Below, piece by piece: positions 8,101-15,387 of a DNA stretch of 19,207 nucleotides. A program made the position numbers and the translations under genes. The DNA is from Desulfonema limicola (GTDB taxonomy: Bacteria; Desulfobacterota; Desulfobacteria; Desulfobacterales; DYRC01). The notes beneath the pieces were generated by a model. That model was given only the letters and a program-made list of their open reading frames with translations. It made no database searches and was not told where the DNA came from. Location of the stretch: contig DYRC01000039.1 of assembly GCA_020718925.1 (NCBI GenBank), positions 1-19,207 of the forward strand, in the 5' to 3' direction. Every line of letters begins with the position of its first letter. The first letter of the stretch is position 1.

Positions 8101-9121
8101 TATTGGCGTTAATCTGTTCCATAACATCGGATTCAGGCAGACCTGTTACCATCGTCCAATTCAATCCGTGCAGATCACTCAGTTTTGCCGCAGCTATAAG
8201 ATAACGCTGTCCGTCAATCTTTATATCCGAATAATAATTATTGGGTATGCTTTCCATATCTTTGAACTGACTGCTAAGATACGCCGAAACTTTGCAAATA
8301 AACGGATTATCGCTTTCGGTCGCTTTAAACCGCTCAAAGTCTTTGACGCCCTTCCTTATAACTTTTTCAGAATTTGATGAAGACACCAGCATTCCATCAT
8401 GCTCTGTAAGAAATACCTGTCCGGTTTTCCCAATCCGCAGTCCTTTAAGAAATTTTCCTATGAAATCCAATGTCAGAGCTGACTGCTGCACAGCGATCAT
8501 ATTTCCGGCATTATCGTAAATCGGAAGCACTGCGGAAATGCCGATATTGCTTGCTGCCGCCCAGACATAGATATTGCTCCAAGCCGCTTTGCCTGCCTGA
8601 ACAGCGGACTTGTACCAATCGCGTTTTCGGGCGTCATAATCGGGCGTTTCTGTCAGTAAACGAATTGCATTGCCCTGACCGTCAAGCAGAGAAACCCGAT
8701 AAGTGCTGTCCACATTCCGATTCATCAGACCGCTGCCGAAGAAACCGCCTTCTCTGCGTCCGACGCCGATATAATTCCCCTGTTTTTCGATACCGACAGC
8801 AACAGTTGTCACAGAATCGAACGCTTTAAGATGTCGGATATACGCAGAGCGTAATCCTTCCAAATCTTCAATAATTGCAGGATTATGAGCAACCATATCC
8901 GCATTCAGCCGATTGAGACAATGGGGCGTCGCCAGATAATCGCCCAGTTTTTCCCGAGTGCTCACAAAAATCTGAAGCTGCAATTGCTTTGCCAAATCCT
9001 CAACAGCATGTTTGCCGTTTTGAAGCGAAACATAGCCGATCAGTCCGCTCGTTGCTACAATCAGGAAGACAAAAGATGAAGACAAAATAACCAGCATGGA
9101 CAATTTTTTAACCTTTAGCAT
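5144..9121 (-). CDS. Cache-PAS-PAS-GAF hybrid sensor histidine kinase/response regulator
   Basis: Large membrane sensor kinase of 1325 residues. A membrane segment at about 9-31 and another at 342-363 enclose a periplasmic double-Cache-type ligand domain (about 35-335). Cytosolic parts follow: PAS-PAC (about 390-505), PAS-PAC (about 520-638), GAF (about 650-805), and HisKA with phospho-accepting H838 in MSHEIRTPMN. Then come HATPase (N-box NLIGNAVKFT, G-boxes DTGIGI and GTGLGL), a receiver with D1147 in MILMDIRMP and K1196, and a C-terminal helical module (about 1241-1320). That module resembles ones common in deltaproteobacterial hybrids but has no histidine, so it is not a working HPt domain. 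Residues 971-998 are a proline/glycine-rich insert encoded by a palindromic repeat between the N- and G1-boxes. The ATG follows AAGGA and lies 10 nt after the solute-binding protein stop. The ligand is unknown. Confidence 0.9.
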   Translation of the reverse strand: MLKVKKLSMLVILSSSFVFLIVATSGLIGYVSLQNGKHAVEDLAKQLQLQIFVSTREKLGDYLATPHCLNRLNADMVAHNPAIIEDLEGLRSAYIRHLKAFDSVTTVAVGIEKQGNYIGVGRREGGFFGSGLMNRNVDSTYRVSLLDGQGNAIRLLTETPDYDARKRDWYKSAVQAGKAAWSNIYVWAAASNIGISAVLPIYDNAGNMIAVQQSALTLDFIGKFLKGLRIGKTGQVFLTEHDGMLVSSSNSEKVIRKGVKDFERFKATESDNPFICKVSAYLSSQFKDMESIPNNYYSDIKIDGQRYLIAAAKLSDLHGLNWTMVTGLPESDVMEQINANTKTMIMLCITATLIAIWLGIIIARRLTSTNQQLELEIDDRKLTEDALRKSLEKYDFLINNSSDYISQFDRNGVMLFGTEASLRFNGYTQEEIRNTSGIPRVYPDDRDKVRHALKNVIETGVDFQMEFRAMHKKGNHFWVEMAGRRIYNDKGEPEMIAVFRNITERKKSDELLRQSLEKLKELEFIINKSHAIAFLWKADENWSVEFVSDNIRRFGYLSDEFTSGKISYASVIHHDDFHRVFSDVMQHTEEGYDEFTQEYRIIAKNGNISYIHDRTWIRRDETGAATHYQGVILDITKRKKAEDSVRMNEARLESLLRISQYKTDKTKNLLDYALSEAIKLTGSRIGYIYYYNESSRQFTLNTWSEDVMKECAVTKRETLYHLDKTGIWGEAVRQGRPIIINDFQSPNPLKKGYPQGHVELFRFLTVPVIIDGNIVAVTGVANKNSDYDDSDARQLTLLMDSVWNIAERKRAEEELHKAKEAAESANRAKSEFLANMSHEIRTPMNAVIGFVDLLSSTIKDEGAKNHLKAIQSAGNNLLTIINDILDLSKIEAGRMDLNYEPVKILHLIEEIRGIFYLKTSEKAIDFITDMSEDIPEYLMLDGIRLRQILFNLIGNAVKFTEKGEIKISVKPHPLPLPETERGVFTPPSLSGQGSGGLGLIITVEDTGIGIAPEFQDKIFGAFRQADGQSTRKYGGTGLGLVITKRLVEMMNGVITVKSEHGKGSVFEIIFRDIKISELSAKPRISQPDVKNLQFKSAKILIADDSELNRTLIRAYLKDSPFRIIEAENGEQAVSLAIQEKPDMILMDIRMPIMDGREAATAIRNSGLSVPMIAITTSVLAQEQEKIKQQFDGYLSKPVRKPELLAEIAKFLKADRHESDNTAEITDKNSVSQKTVQHKPEIISRLETEFAPLWKDACEKRVMNDIRQFAEKMIAFAEEYDIEELSIFGNNLMTCCRSFDIKQIEKLLLSYPKLVSKLAEINNQEA
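6128..6211. repeat. GC-rich palindromic repeat inserted in frame in the kinase gene
   Basis: 84-bp imperfect palindrome of C- and G-runs. Its centre is a perfect 7-bp hairpin, GGGGAGT (6163-6169), loop AAAG, ACTCCCC (6174-6180). The outer arms also match (CCCCTGCCC on the left against GGGCAGGGGG-like sequence on the right). Base composition differs sharply from the flanking gene. It encodes 28 residues rich in P, G, S and L exactly where homologous ATPase domains have a short beta-hairpin turn. It resembles REP-type or protein-coding palindromic elements. Its copy number in the genome cannot be seen here. Confidence 0.75.
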
Positions 9122-9131
9122 AGTTTAATCC

Positions 9132-10253
9132 TTAAAATCCTGAAAGTTCGGCAATTTTTGAAACTTTGCCATATTTCAACGGAAAGAAGATGCTCACTCC
9201 GACTTCGTAAAAGTGCTGAGAAAAACAGATTCCTTCATAGTCTTCCGGGGCGTAAATCAGTCCCACATGAATGTCCGCTTTTCCGTTTCTGATGTTTTCA
9301 ATGCCGGTTTTCCATGTATCGGCGTGAAGAAATTCGATGTTTCTGCCGGTTTTCTGTTCCCACAGCCGCCATATATCCGCAAACATGCCCGCAGGATTGC
9401 CTTCCGCATTCAGATATATAAAAGGCATAAAACGGATCGGGGCTGAAATGATCAATGTATCTTCGGTTTTAAAGGAAGACATACCCAGCCATTTTCTTTC
9501 AATAGCGGCTCTTTCATCAGCAGTAATCAGACTCATGCCATTTTTCACAGCTTTCGCAAGAGCGTTATTGCCTTTTTTCACTGCGGCATAGCCGGTAATT
9601 GTGTATAACGGATTTTGGGGATCGAATTGAAATTCAGTTTCTAACTGATATTTTTTTAACGAAGATAGTGTGTTATGAAGATAGCCAAGAAACACCGGAA
9701 TTTCTTTTTTTCTGGCAGCTTCTATCATTGCCTGACTGCCTGAAAACACTTCCAAAACGGCATTGGGAAAATTTTTTCGGATATATGCCTCATGGGTTGT
9801 TCCTCTGACAACGCCGATTTTAAAGCCTTTCAAATCCTGAACGGTTTTTATCCCGGAAATGTTTTTGTGCCAGAAAACATATCCGTGTTCATGCCCTAAC
9901 GGTGTAATATCTGCAAGACATGAGGTCTCATTTTCAACCGGAATATGAATCGCAAACGCATCGGCTTTTCCGGCGCACACGCTGTCAATCCCATTCTTCA
10001 TCTGAGCGGGCATGAAATTGATTTTGATGCCGGTTTTCTCTGAACATAATCGCCAAAGCTCAATAAAAGAGCCTTTGACCTGTCCGTCTTCATCCTGATA
10101 TGAATACGGCGGCGCGGCGATGGGACAGGCTACGGTGATTTGTCCGAATCCGCCGGATATGGTGTTTTGGGCTGCTTGGCAATCCTGAATGCAGATTCCC
10201 GAAATCACGCCAGCCAGAAACATAACAAGAATAAGTTGTATTTTCAGGTTCAT
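9132..10253 (-). CDS. Periplasmic solute-binding protein with one full and one half SBP_bac_3 domain
   Basis: 373 residues with a Sec signal peptide (hydrophobic 5-21, probable cleavage near A28). A complete Venus-flytrap domain of the SBP_bac_3 type spans about 38-258. A second begins at about 266 (LIISAPIRFMPFIYLNAEG), parallel to the first domain's opening, but ends at LSGF. That is the point where the first domain continues LKGFKIGVV into lobe 2. The protein thus has about one and a half domains, and the stop TAA lies 10 nt before the kinase start. In BvgS-like sensors such domains are fused to the kinase. Here the protein may be a periplasmic partner of the downstream Cache kinase, or a remnant of a former fusion. 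No permease or ATPase transport genes are nearby, which favours a sensing role. GGGAG precedes the ATG. Confidence 0.82.
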   Translation of the reverse strand: MNLKIQLILVMFLAGVISGICIQDCQAAQNTISGGFGQITVACPIAAPPYSYQDEDGQVKGSFIELWRLCSEKTGIKINFMPAQMKNGIDSVCAGKADAFAIHIPVENETSCLADITPLGHEHGYVFWHKNISGIKTVQDLKGFKIGVVRGTTHEAYIRKNFPNAVLEVFSGSQAMIEAARKKEIPVFLGYLHNTLSSLKKYQLETEFQFDPQNPLYTITGYAAVKKGNNALAKAVKNGMSLITADERAAIERKWLGMSSFKTEDTLIISAPIRFMPFIYLNAEGNPAGMFADIWRLWEQKTGRNIEFLHADTWKTGIENIRNGKADIHVGLIYAPEDYEGICFSQHFYEVGVSIFFPLKYGKVSKIAELSGF

Positions 10254-10265
10254 TTCAGAATCTCC

Positions 10266-11987
10266 CTAAACTTCAAATACTTTAAATCCCTGATTTCCGA
10301 AACAGTAAATCACATATTGAGATATTTTTGCAAGAGGATATTCTGTTTTCAAGCCTTCGATATATCCGGCAATCTGAAGAGTGTCTTCTTTTCTCAGCCG
10401 GAATTTCTTCACGGTGGTTTTCATTTTTTTCAATTCGGCATTTGAGAAATATTTGAACTCAATAATGATTCTGACGCCTGCAAATTTTTCGTGATATTTG
10501 CCGACAAATTCAAGATCGCTTCTGCCCTGCGGATAAGAGCGTTCTACGTTGAATGTGAACCACCTTGACAGATACCGGCTGCAAAGCTCGAAAAATGTTG
10601 TGCGGTAAAAGTTTTCATTGACCTGCTGAAAGATTGCTTCCGGCAGTTGGGAAACATAAAGTTCCCAGTAATCCGCGAACAGTCGGGGTAATTTCAGCGT
10701 ATTGACGAACTGCTGCATGATGTCCTGATATTTTGTGGATACGTCAATATGATGAATCTCGTTGAAATATTCGACAAAAATTTCTCTCATGTTCAGATTC
10801 GGGAGTTTCAGATAGAAATCATCCTGCCGGGTCAGCATTCCCAGATAGAAAAACGAGATCGGAAAAAAACTTCTTTCAAAGAACTGATTCATGTCGAACT
10901 TTGTTACAAGAAATCTGTCATCATAGCGGATGATATTGTTCATCGTAAGCTGGTTGACAAATTCCTCGGTATACTGCGGATTCGAGCCGGTAAGCCTCCG
11001 TACCCATGAAATATCGGTTCTGAGATTCAGATCGGTCAGATGTTTCGGAATTATTCCGCTTTCGCACAATCCGACAAGAAAATTCATCAGAATCGTAGGG
11101 TTATAAACTGCCTCACTCTGCGGATTCACAAAACGGTATCCGTTGTACTGGGTTCTGATAATTTCATCCACATCCCGGCGGGTGGAAGGATTCAGATCAT
11201 AGTCGCTGTATATCTCATCCAACAGTCTGTTCACCTCTGACTGGCTGAAACCCAGCATCTGCTCAAACTGCTGATTGAGCGTGATAAAATGGGCAATATT
11301 GAATCCTGACGCCAGATCATCCATAGTAATCGGCAGAACCCCTGTAATAAACACATCGGCAATCGCGCCGCTCTTGCGCCCTTCTTTCAGCGTTTTGAAA
11401 AAAGTTTTGAGAAAACTGTCATCCCTTGTGAGTTCACGGTACAGATGATCTTTGTGTGCGACAATAAGCTGATTGGCAAAGTTATCGTATTCGTCAATGA
11501 TGACATACAGCGCCGGCATATTATTTTTCTGAATCAGTTTTAAAACGCGCTCAAGGTTGGCAGATGCATTTTCTCCGAACTCAGTCTTTATCTGATCCTG
11601 AAACCATCTTTCCGACTGTCCTATCATGGTATCCATACACAGATTGCAGATATGATTGAAACTTTTCTCAATATCAGCGATATTTCCTGACGGATTTACA
11701 ACAGAAAAATCCAGATGCAGCACAAAAAAAGAATTGCGGAGCGGCGTAGGATTCTGTCCGATATAGGTATGCCCGAACAGCCTTTCAAAATCGTCTTTCT
11801 GTCTGATATTGTAATAACATTCAAGAATCCGGCACCACAGAGATTTCCCGAAACGTCTCGGACGCAGAAATACCGGATTTCCAACTCTCTCCAATTTCTC
11901 AATATACGCGGTCTTATCCACAAAATAGCCGTTATCACTGACTATTTCCTCATAATTGGCGTTGGCATATAATACCCGCTTTTTCAT
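10266..11987 (-). CDS. AAA-ATPase-like/PD-(D/E)XK nuclease-fold protein, copy 2
   Basis: 573-residue paralogue of the gene at 3359-5140, aligned without a single gap to residue 571. By hand count 91 of the first 100 residues are identical, but only 19 of 50 at residues 111-160, between Walker A (RPRRFGKS, 42-49) and Walker B (VIIDEYD, D165-E166). The nuclease-fold residues D491 and E510-F-K512 are kept. The start ATG overlaps the stop of a 31-residue small ORF (ATGA), and GGAGG is upstream. Residues end with FKVFEV, without the extension of copy 1. It is followed after 12 nt by the solute-binding protein gene, so it is probably co-transcribed with the sensor genes. The molecular role is unknown. 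Confidence 0.85.
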   Translation of the reverse strand: MKKRVLYANANYEEIVSDNGYFVDKTAYIEKLERVGNPVFLRPRRFGKSLWCRILECYYNIRQKDDFERLFGHTYIGQNPTPLRNSFFVLHLDFSVVNPSGNIADIEKSFNHICNLCMDTMIGQSERWFQDQIKTEFGENASANLERVLKLIQKNNMPALYVIIDEYDNFANQLIVAHKDHLYRELTRDDSFLKTFFKTLKEGRKSGAIADVFITGVLPITMDDLASGFNIAHFITLNQQFEQMLGFSQSEVNRLLDEIYSDYDLNPSTRRDVDEIIRTQYNGYRFVNPQSEAVYNPTILMNFLVGLCESGIIPKHLTDLNLRTDISWVRRLTGSNPQYTEEFVNQLTMNNIIRYDDRFLVTKFDMNQFFERSFFPISFFYLGMLTRQDDFYLKLPNLNMREIFVEYFNEIHHIDVSTKYQDIMQQFVNTLKLPRLFADYWELYVSQLPEAIFQQVNENFYRTTFFELCSRYLSRWFTFNVERSYPQGRSDLEFVGKYHEKFAGVRIIIEFKYFSNAELKKMKTTVKKFRLRKEDTLQIAGYIEGLKTEYPLAKISQYVIYCFGNQGFKVFEV

Positions 11988-12079
11988 ACATCACCCTCCT
12001 TTTCCGATACAGCCAAAAGCTTTTCAGCTTCCGATTTCAATTTTTCGATAGCTCCCGTGATTTCAACCGCATAACTCAT
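11984..12079 (-). CDS. 31-residue small ORF, coupled to AAA/PD-(D/E)XK copy 2
   Basis: Short ORF beginning MSYAVEITGAIEKLKSEAEK and ending EKEGDV. The ATG is preceded by AGAGG at about 10 nt. Its stop TGA overlaps the ATG of the following gene (ATGA), a typical translational-coupling arrangement. The sequence predicts one charged amphipathic helix with no cysteine and no membrane segment. It could be a functional small protein, a leader peptide that tunes translation of the ATPase-nuclease, or the remnant of a longer gene. No family was recognised. Copy 1 has no equivalent small ORF; it is preceded directly by the kinase. Confidence 0.5.
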   Translation of the reverse strand: MSYAVEITGAIEKLKSEAEKLLAVSEKEGDV

Positions 12080-12123
12080 ATATGTTTTTCCTCTGATAAG
12101 TACTCGTAATTTTTTCCTTATTT

Positions 12124-12192
12124 TGTAGGGGGCAATCCCCTGTAATTGCCTGTTTCATGGGATAGGGATAAGCACAGGGGCTTATCCCTACA
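12124..12192. repeat. Intergenic nested palindromic repeat (REP/BIME-like)
   Basis: A 69-bp element bounded by TGTAGGG (12124-12130) and CCCTACA (12186-12192), which are complementary. Inside are two hairpins: GGCAAT/ATTGCC (12131-12136 with 12145-12150), and a perfect 11-bp stem TAGGGATAAGC/GCTTATCCCTA (12163-12173 with 12180-12190). It lies 3 nt after the M28 peptidase stop. It has no T-run, so it is not a classical terminator, though it could stabilise mRNA ends. The design resembles dispersed GTAG...CTAC REP elements mobilised by RAYT transposases, which is an inference. The rest of the 12080-12195 gap is AT-rich, with no convincing promoter. Confidence 0.7.
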
Positions 12193-12195
12193 TGA

Positions 12196-13551
12196 TTAAA
12201 GATTTGAAGTTGTGAACAATTTTGTTTTTTCAGCATAGAGCTGAACCATAGACGCAATTGCTTTTGTGTTGATTAGCAGCACATCCTTGTTGATATTTTG
12301 GTAATTATCGCAGGCTAAGTGGTTGCAGGCATCTTTGCCTGAGTATAAACCTCCGAAAGGAATGCGATTGAGCAGAAATATTTCATAATCCATATTTCCA
12401 TGCAGCGCAGAGAAAATAATGTCGCTTTTCGGAACAGGATAATTCTCAAAATAACTGACAAAGGCTTTTTTAATCTCAGCATTCTGAGAAATATAAGCCG
12501 GATAGTTATTGAAAACAGCGATATAACCCGCCGGAACTTTCGGATCGGTTTTTGAAATTGAAAAATCACCATCTTCAATTCCGTAATAATACTTATCTCC
12601 CCCTGTCCCGATCATATCCAGATTCAGATACATGCCGATTTTGGCTCTTTCGGCATCGCTGAGATTGTTCACATAATACGTTGATCCGATCATGCCGGGT
12701 TCTTCAAACGCCCACCATGCAAATTTCAGCTTATTGACCGGTTTGAAATCTTTGTTGCTGCCAAGCTGAATAGCAATCTCAAGCAGGGCAGCAGAACCGG
12801 TTCCGTCATCATTGATTCCCGGACCTTCTGCAACAGAATCCAGATGCGCCCCGATAAGAATAACCTGATTTTCATCTCCGGTGGCTGTTTCTGCAAACAG
12901 ATTTACCGCAGTGCCGCCGTTATATTCAACTTTCTGTTCGCTAAGGATAAGCCCTGAATTTGCCAGCTTATCTTTGATATACTCAATCGTGTTGGCATAT
13001 CCCGGCGTACCTGAAAAACGATAGCCCGAATCTTTGGCAGCATTGGCAAGCTCATCAAATTTCTTCAGATGAGCCATCAGAGCATCTGCGGTGATGGTCT
13101 TTTCCAAAGAAAACTGCACAACTTTAGCCAACACAGGCGGCATCTCCGAATAAGAAAAGGTGGAGACATCCGCTTTCCAGTAATATCCGGTCGGATCCGC
13201 GGGATACGGCGCGTAATTCAGGGTGAACTTGTAATTTTTTCCCTGATAGGCAGCGCAGCAGAAATTCAATGCCAGATCATTTTCCACCTGAATGCAACTG
13301 CTATCGGCAGTCTGAAGCGGCTTGAAACTCGGAACATCCGCTTTCCAATAAAATCCGTCTGTATTCGGTGTAAAATCAAGGACGATTGCATATCGCACTC
13401 CCTGATATTCAACACAGGTACTCAGTTTCAGATCATTTTCGACAGCAATACAGCCGGTATCGCAGGAAGCGTGAACCGGATGGGCAATCAGCATGATCGC
13501 CAGAACCATAACCGCTTTTACCATGTTACATTTCAAAATCTGATTTGACAT
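12196..13551 (-). CDS. Secreted M28-family zinc aminopeptidase with duplicated N-terminal module
   Basis: 451-residue exported peptidase. A signal peptide (about 1-28, VHA cleavage) is followed by two tandem modules of about 45-50 residues (34-77 and 86-135). Each has the pattern C-I-x-V-E-N-D-L, a central Cys-x-x-Y-Q-G or close variant, and a closing YWKADV. The M28 catalytic domain spans about 150-445. By comparison with the Streptomyces griseus aminopeptidase its zinc and catalytic residues are H236 (GAHLDS), D248 (GINDDG), E283/E284 (FEEPG), D312 (NLDMIG) and H411 (CNHLACD, with flanking cysteines). All are present, so it is probably active, releasing amino acids from peptides in the periplasm or outside. 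The ATG at 13551 has GGAGG 4 nt upstream. No co-transcribed partner is obvious. Confidence 0.88.
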   Translation of the reverse strand: MSNQILKCNMVKAVMVLAIMLIAHPVHASCDTGCIAVENDLKLSTCVEYQGVRYAIVLDFTPNTDGFYWKADVPSFKPLQTADSSCIQVENDLALNFCCAAYQGKNYKFTLNYAPYPADPTGYYWKADVSTFSYSEMPPVLAKVVQFSLEKTITADALMAHLKKFDELANAAKDSGYRFSGTPGYANTIEYIKDKLANSGLILSEQKVEYNGGTAVNLFAETATGDENQVILIGAHLDSVAEGPGINDDGTGSAALLEIAIQLGSNKDFKPVNKLKFAWWAFEEPGMIGSTYYVNNLSDAERAKIGMYLNLDMIGTGGDKYYYGIEDGDFSISKTDPKVPAGYIAVFNNYPAYISQNAEIKKAFVSYFENYPVPKSDIIFSALHGNMDYEIFLLNRIPFGGLYSGKDACNHLACDNYQNINKDVLLINTKAIASMVQLYAEKTKLFTTSNL

Positions 13552-13586
13552 AACGCCTCCGCTTTTGTTAAGAACATTGCAACATC

Positions 13587-13618
13587 AAAGCCCTTGTTCT
13601 CAAAGGTTCAAGGGCTTT
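13587..13618 (-). terminator. Hairpin terminator after the acyl-CoA dehydrogenase gene
   Basis: Perfect 10-bp inverted repeat AAAGCCCTTG (13587-13596) / CAAGGGCTTT (13609-13618) with a 12-nt loop, just after the stop codon at 13624. The minus-strand T-run is short and interrupted (TTTGATGTTG). The plus-strand side has five T, so it may work in both directions. It fills most of the 72-nt gap between the dehydrogenase and the M28 peptidase and suggests separate transcription. Confidence 0.65.
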
Positions 13619-13623
13619 TTCAT

Positions 13624-15321
13624 TTACGCATTCATCTGATACACACCGTTTAACGCATACACATAATTTTTCCAAATCTTTTCGGATAATTCTTTATTTA
13701 CCACAGGTTTGCGGATCATCTTCATGCAAAACTCCATCTGCTTCGGAGTGGAGCCGGGCTTGCTGTAAAGTTGAAGCGCGTATTTGGAAAAATCCCTGAC
13801 CATGAAATCAAAAATCTGATCGGTAATATCTGCTTCAATTCCATATATTTCTGCATTTTCAAGAATCAACTGCCCATACGGAATCAGTGTGAAAATTTCT
13901 CCCAAAGCCAGAAGAAAATCAACGTCTTTCTGCTGCGCGGCATCCGGCGGCGCCTGCATCAGAAATTGTTTCAACACACTGATCTGCTCTTTGAAAATAG
14001 AAAGATTCGGAAAATCCGCTTTGTTATACGCAATGTTGTAATCGTGAAATCGGGTTTTGCCCAAACCTTTTGTGGGTCCCTGATTGAACAGAAACTCATC
14101 GTTTGTAACATCGTTTCTTTGAGGAATTTCAGGATATTCAGCAGGATTGAACAGATAATTTGCCATAAATTTGATGACCAGCGCCATATTGACATGAGCA
14201 GTTCCTTCCAATTTCGGAAGCGCGCGGATGTCTCTTGCCGCCATTTCAAAAAACGTATCTTTTTCAAAGCCTTTTGCCGCAATCACATCCCATATCAGAT
14301 TGATGACCTCTTCGCCCTGCATGGTAACTTTCATTTTGACCATAGGCGTATAAAGCAGATACCGCCGATCCGCAGCAGACGCCGAACGCTTGTAATCCGC
14401 CGCTCTTAACGCAAACAGTTTCATAGCAGCCAGACGCGCATAAGCTTCTGTGAACAATTGACGGATATGCGGAAAATCCGTAACATGCGTGTTGTAAAGT
14501 ACGCGGTTTGCCGCATGATTCATCGCCTCATAAAACGCATGAGTACAGATGCCGATGGACGCCCAGCCCAGATTGTATTTGCCGACATTGACCGTATTCA
14601 GGGCAGCATCCCAGGCGTCCTGTCCTTTGTGAAGAATATCGGCTTCGGTAATCGGATAATCGTGAAGCGCAAATTCAGCGACATAATTCTGACTGTTGAC
14701 AACATTTTTAACCAGTTCAAAATTCTTGTGCTGAGAATCTGCGACAAAGAATACATATTCGTCGGTCTCGTCCATTTTCCCGAAAACAGAAATCATCCGG
14801 GCTTTGTTGGCATTGCCGATATAGTATTTTCCGCCGTTTGCGCGATACTGTCCATTGCCCAAATCCGTCAGCACCATATCGGTTGAGTAAATATCCGCGC
14901 CATGAGATTTTTCTGAAAGACCGAAGGCAAATATTTCACCTTGTTCAAGCAGTTTTGCGGCTTTGCGCTTTGCGTCTTCGTTTTTACTCATCCAGATCGG
15001 ACCCAGCCCCAGAATCGAAACCTGCCAGGTATACCAGTAGGGCAGCCCGTAAAATCCCAGAATCTCATTAAATTCACAGTTGCGCCATGTATCCCAGCGA
15101 CAATCTTTTTCACCCAAAGCAGATGGCGTCAGAAGCGTTGAAAATAGTTTCTCTTTTTTGACAAATTCCAGAAAGTCCGCATACCATGTGCGCTCATGAT
15201 CATCGGCTTTGAGTTTCTTTTTGCCTTTGTTTTCAAAAAAATCAATGGTTTTAAGCATGATCTCTTCGGATTTTTTATCCGCGTATTTGCGAACATGCTT
15301 TTTCGGATTTAAAAGAATCAT
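13624..15321 (-). CDS. Acyl-CoA dehydrogenase family flavoprotein
   Basis: 565-residue FAD enzyme of the acyl-CoA dehydrogenase superfamily, expected to introduce an alpha-beta double bond into an acyl-CoA and pass electrons to an electron-transfer flavoprotein. Visible parts are a helical N-terminal domain and the middle beta domain with FAFGLSEKSHGADIYST and a GGKYYIGNAN segment. A helical C-terminal domain (GKYNLGWASIGICTHAF, LIWDVIAAKGFEKD) is followed by an extra tail of more than 100 residues, making it longer than the usual 380-400 residues. Substrate and catalytic base could not be assigned. The start is the ATG at 15321 because AGGAGG lies about 10 nt upstream. An earlier in-frame ATG at 15354 would bury that site inside the gene. 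It is expressed from its own promoter and followed by a hairpin terminator, with no thiolase or hydratase neighbours. Confidence 0.85.
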   Translation of the reverse strand: MILLNPKKHVRKYADKKSEEIMLKTIDFFENKGKKKLKADDHERTWYADFLEFVKKEKLFSTLLTPSALGEKDCRWDTWRNCEFNEILGFYGLPYWYTWQVSILGLGPIWMSKNEDAKRKAAKLLEQGEIFAFGLSEKSHGADIYSTDMVLTDLGNGQYRANGGKYYIGNANKARMISVFGKMDETDEYVFFVADSQHKNFELVKNVVNSQNYVAEFALHDYPITEADILHKGQDAWDAALNTVNVGKYNLGWASIGICTHAFYEAMNHAANRVLYNTHVTDFPHIRQLFTEAYARLAAMKLFALRAADYKRSASAADRRYLLYTPMVKMKVTMQGEEVINLIWDVIAAKGFEKDTFFEMAARDIRALPKLEGTAHVNMALVIKFMANYLFNPAEYPEIPQRNDVTNDEFLFNQGPTKGLGKTRFHDYNIAYNKADFPNLSIFKEQISVLKQFLMQAPPDAAQQKDVDFLLALGEIFTLIPYGQLILENAEIYGIEADITDQIFDFMVRDFSKYALQLYSKPGSTPKQMEFCMKMIRKPVVNKELSEKIWKNYVYALNGVYQMNA

Positions 15322-15387
15322 ATAATGATGTCCTCCTGTGATAAATTTATTCATAAAATTGACAGCGGGTTGCTGTTAAGTACCTTA

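Noticed and set aside
3359..11987. Reading the two ATPase-nuclease genes as an insertion-sequence pair (composite transposon)
   Set aside because: No transposase motif (DDE, HUH or serine/tyrosine recombinase), no terminal inverted repeats or target-site duplications were seen around either copy. They share only coding sequence and a few bases upstream of the start.
12063..12257. 64-codon minus-strand ORF across the 12124-12192 repeat
   Set aside because: It spans the palindromic element and the peptidase 3' end, lacks a Shine-Dalgarno and shows low-quality composition. The 31-residue ORF in another frame is better supported.
13771..14409. 212-codon plus-strand ORF antisense to the acyl-CoA dehydrogenase
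   Set aside because: The dehydrogenase frame has clear family motifs. The antisense frame gives an unrecognisable Phe- and Arg-rich sequence with no start signal.
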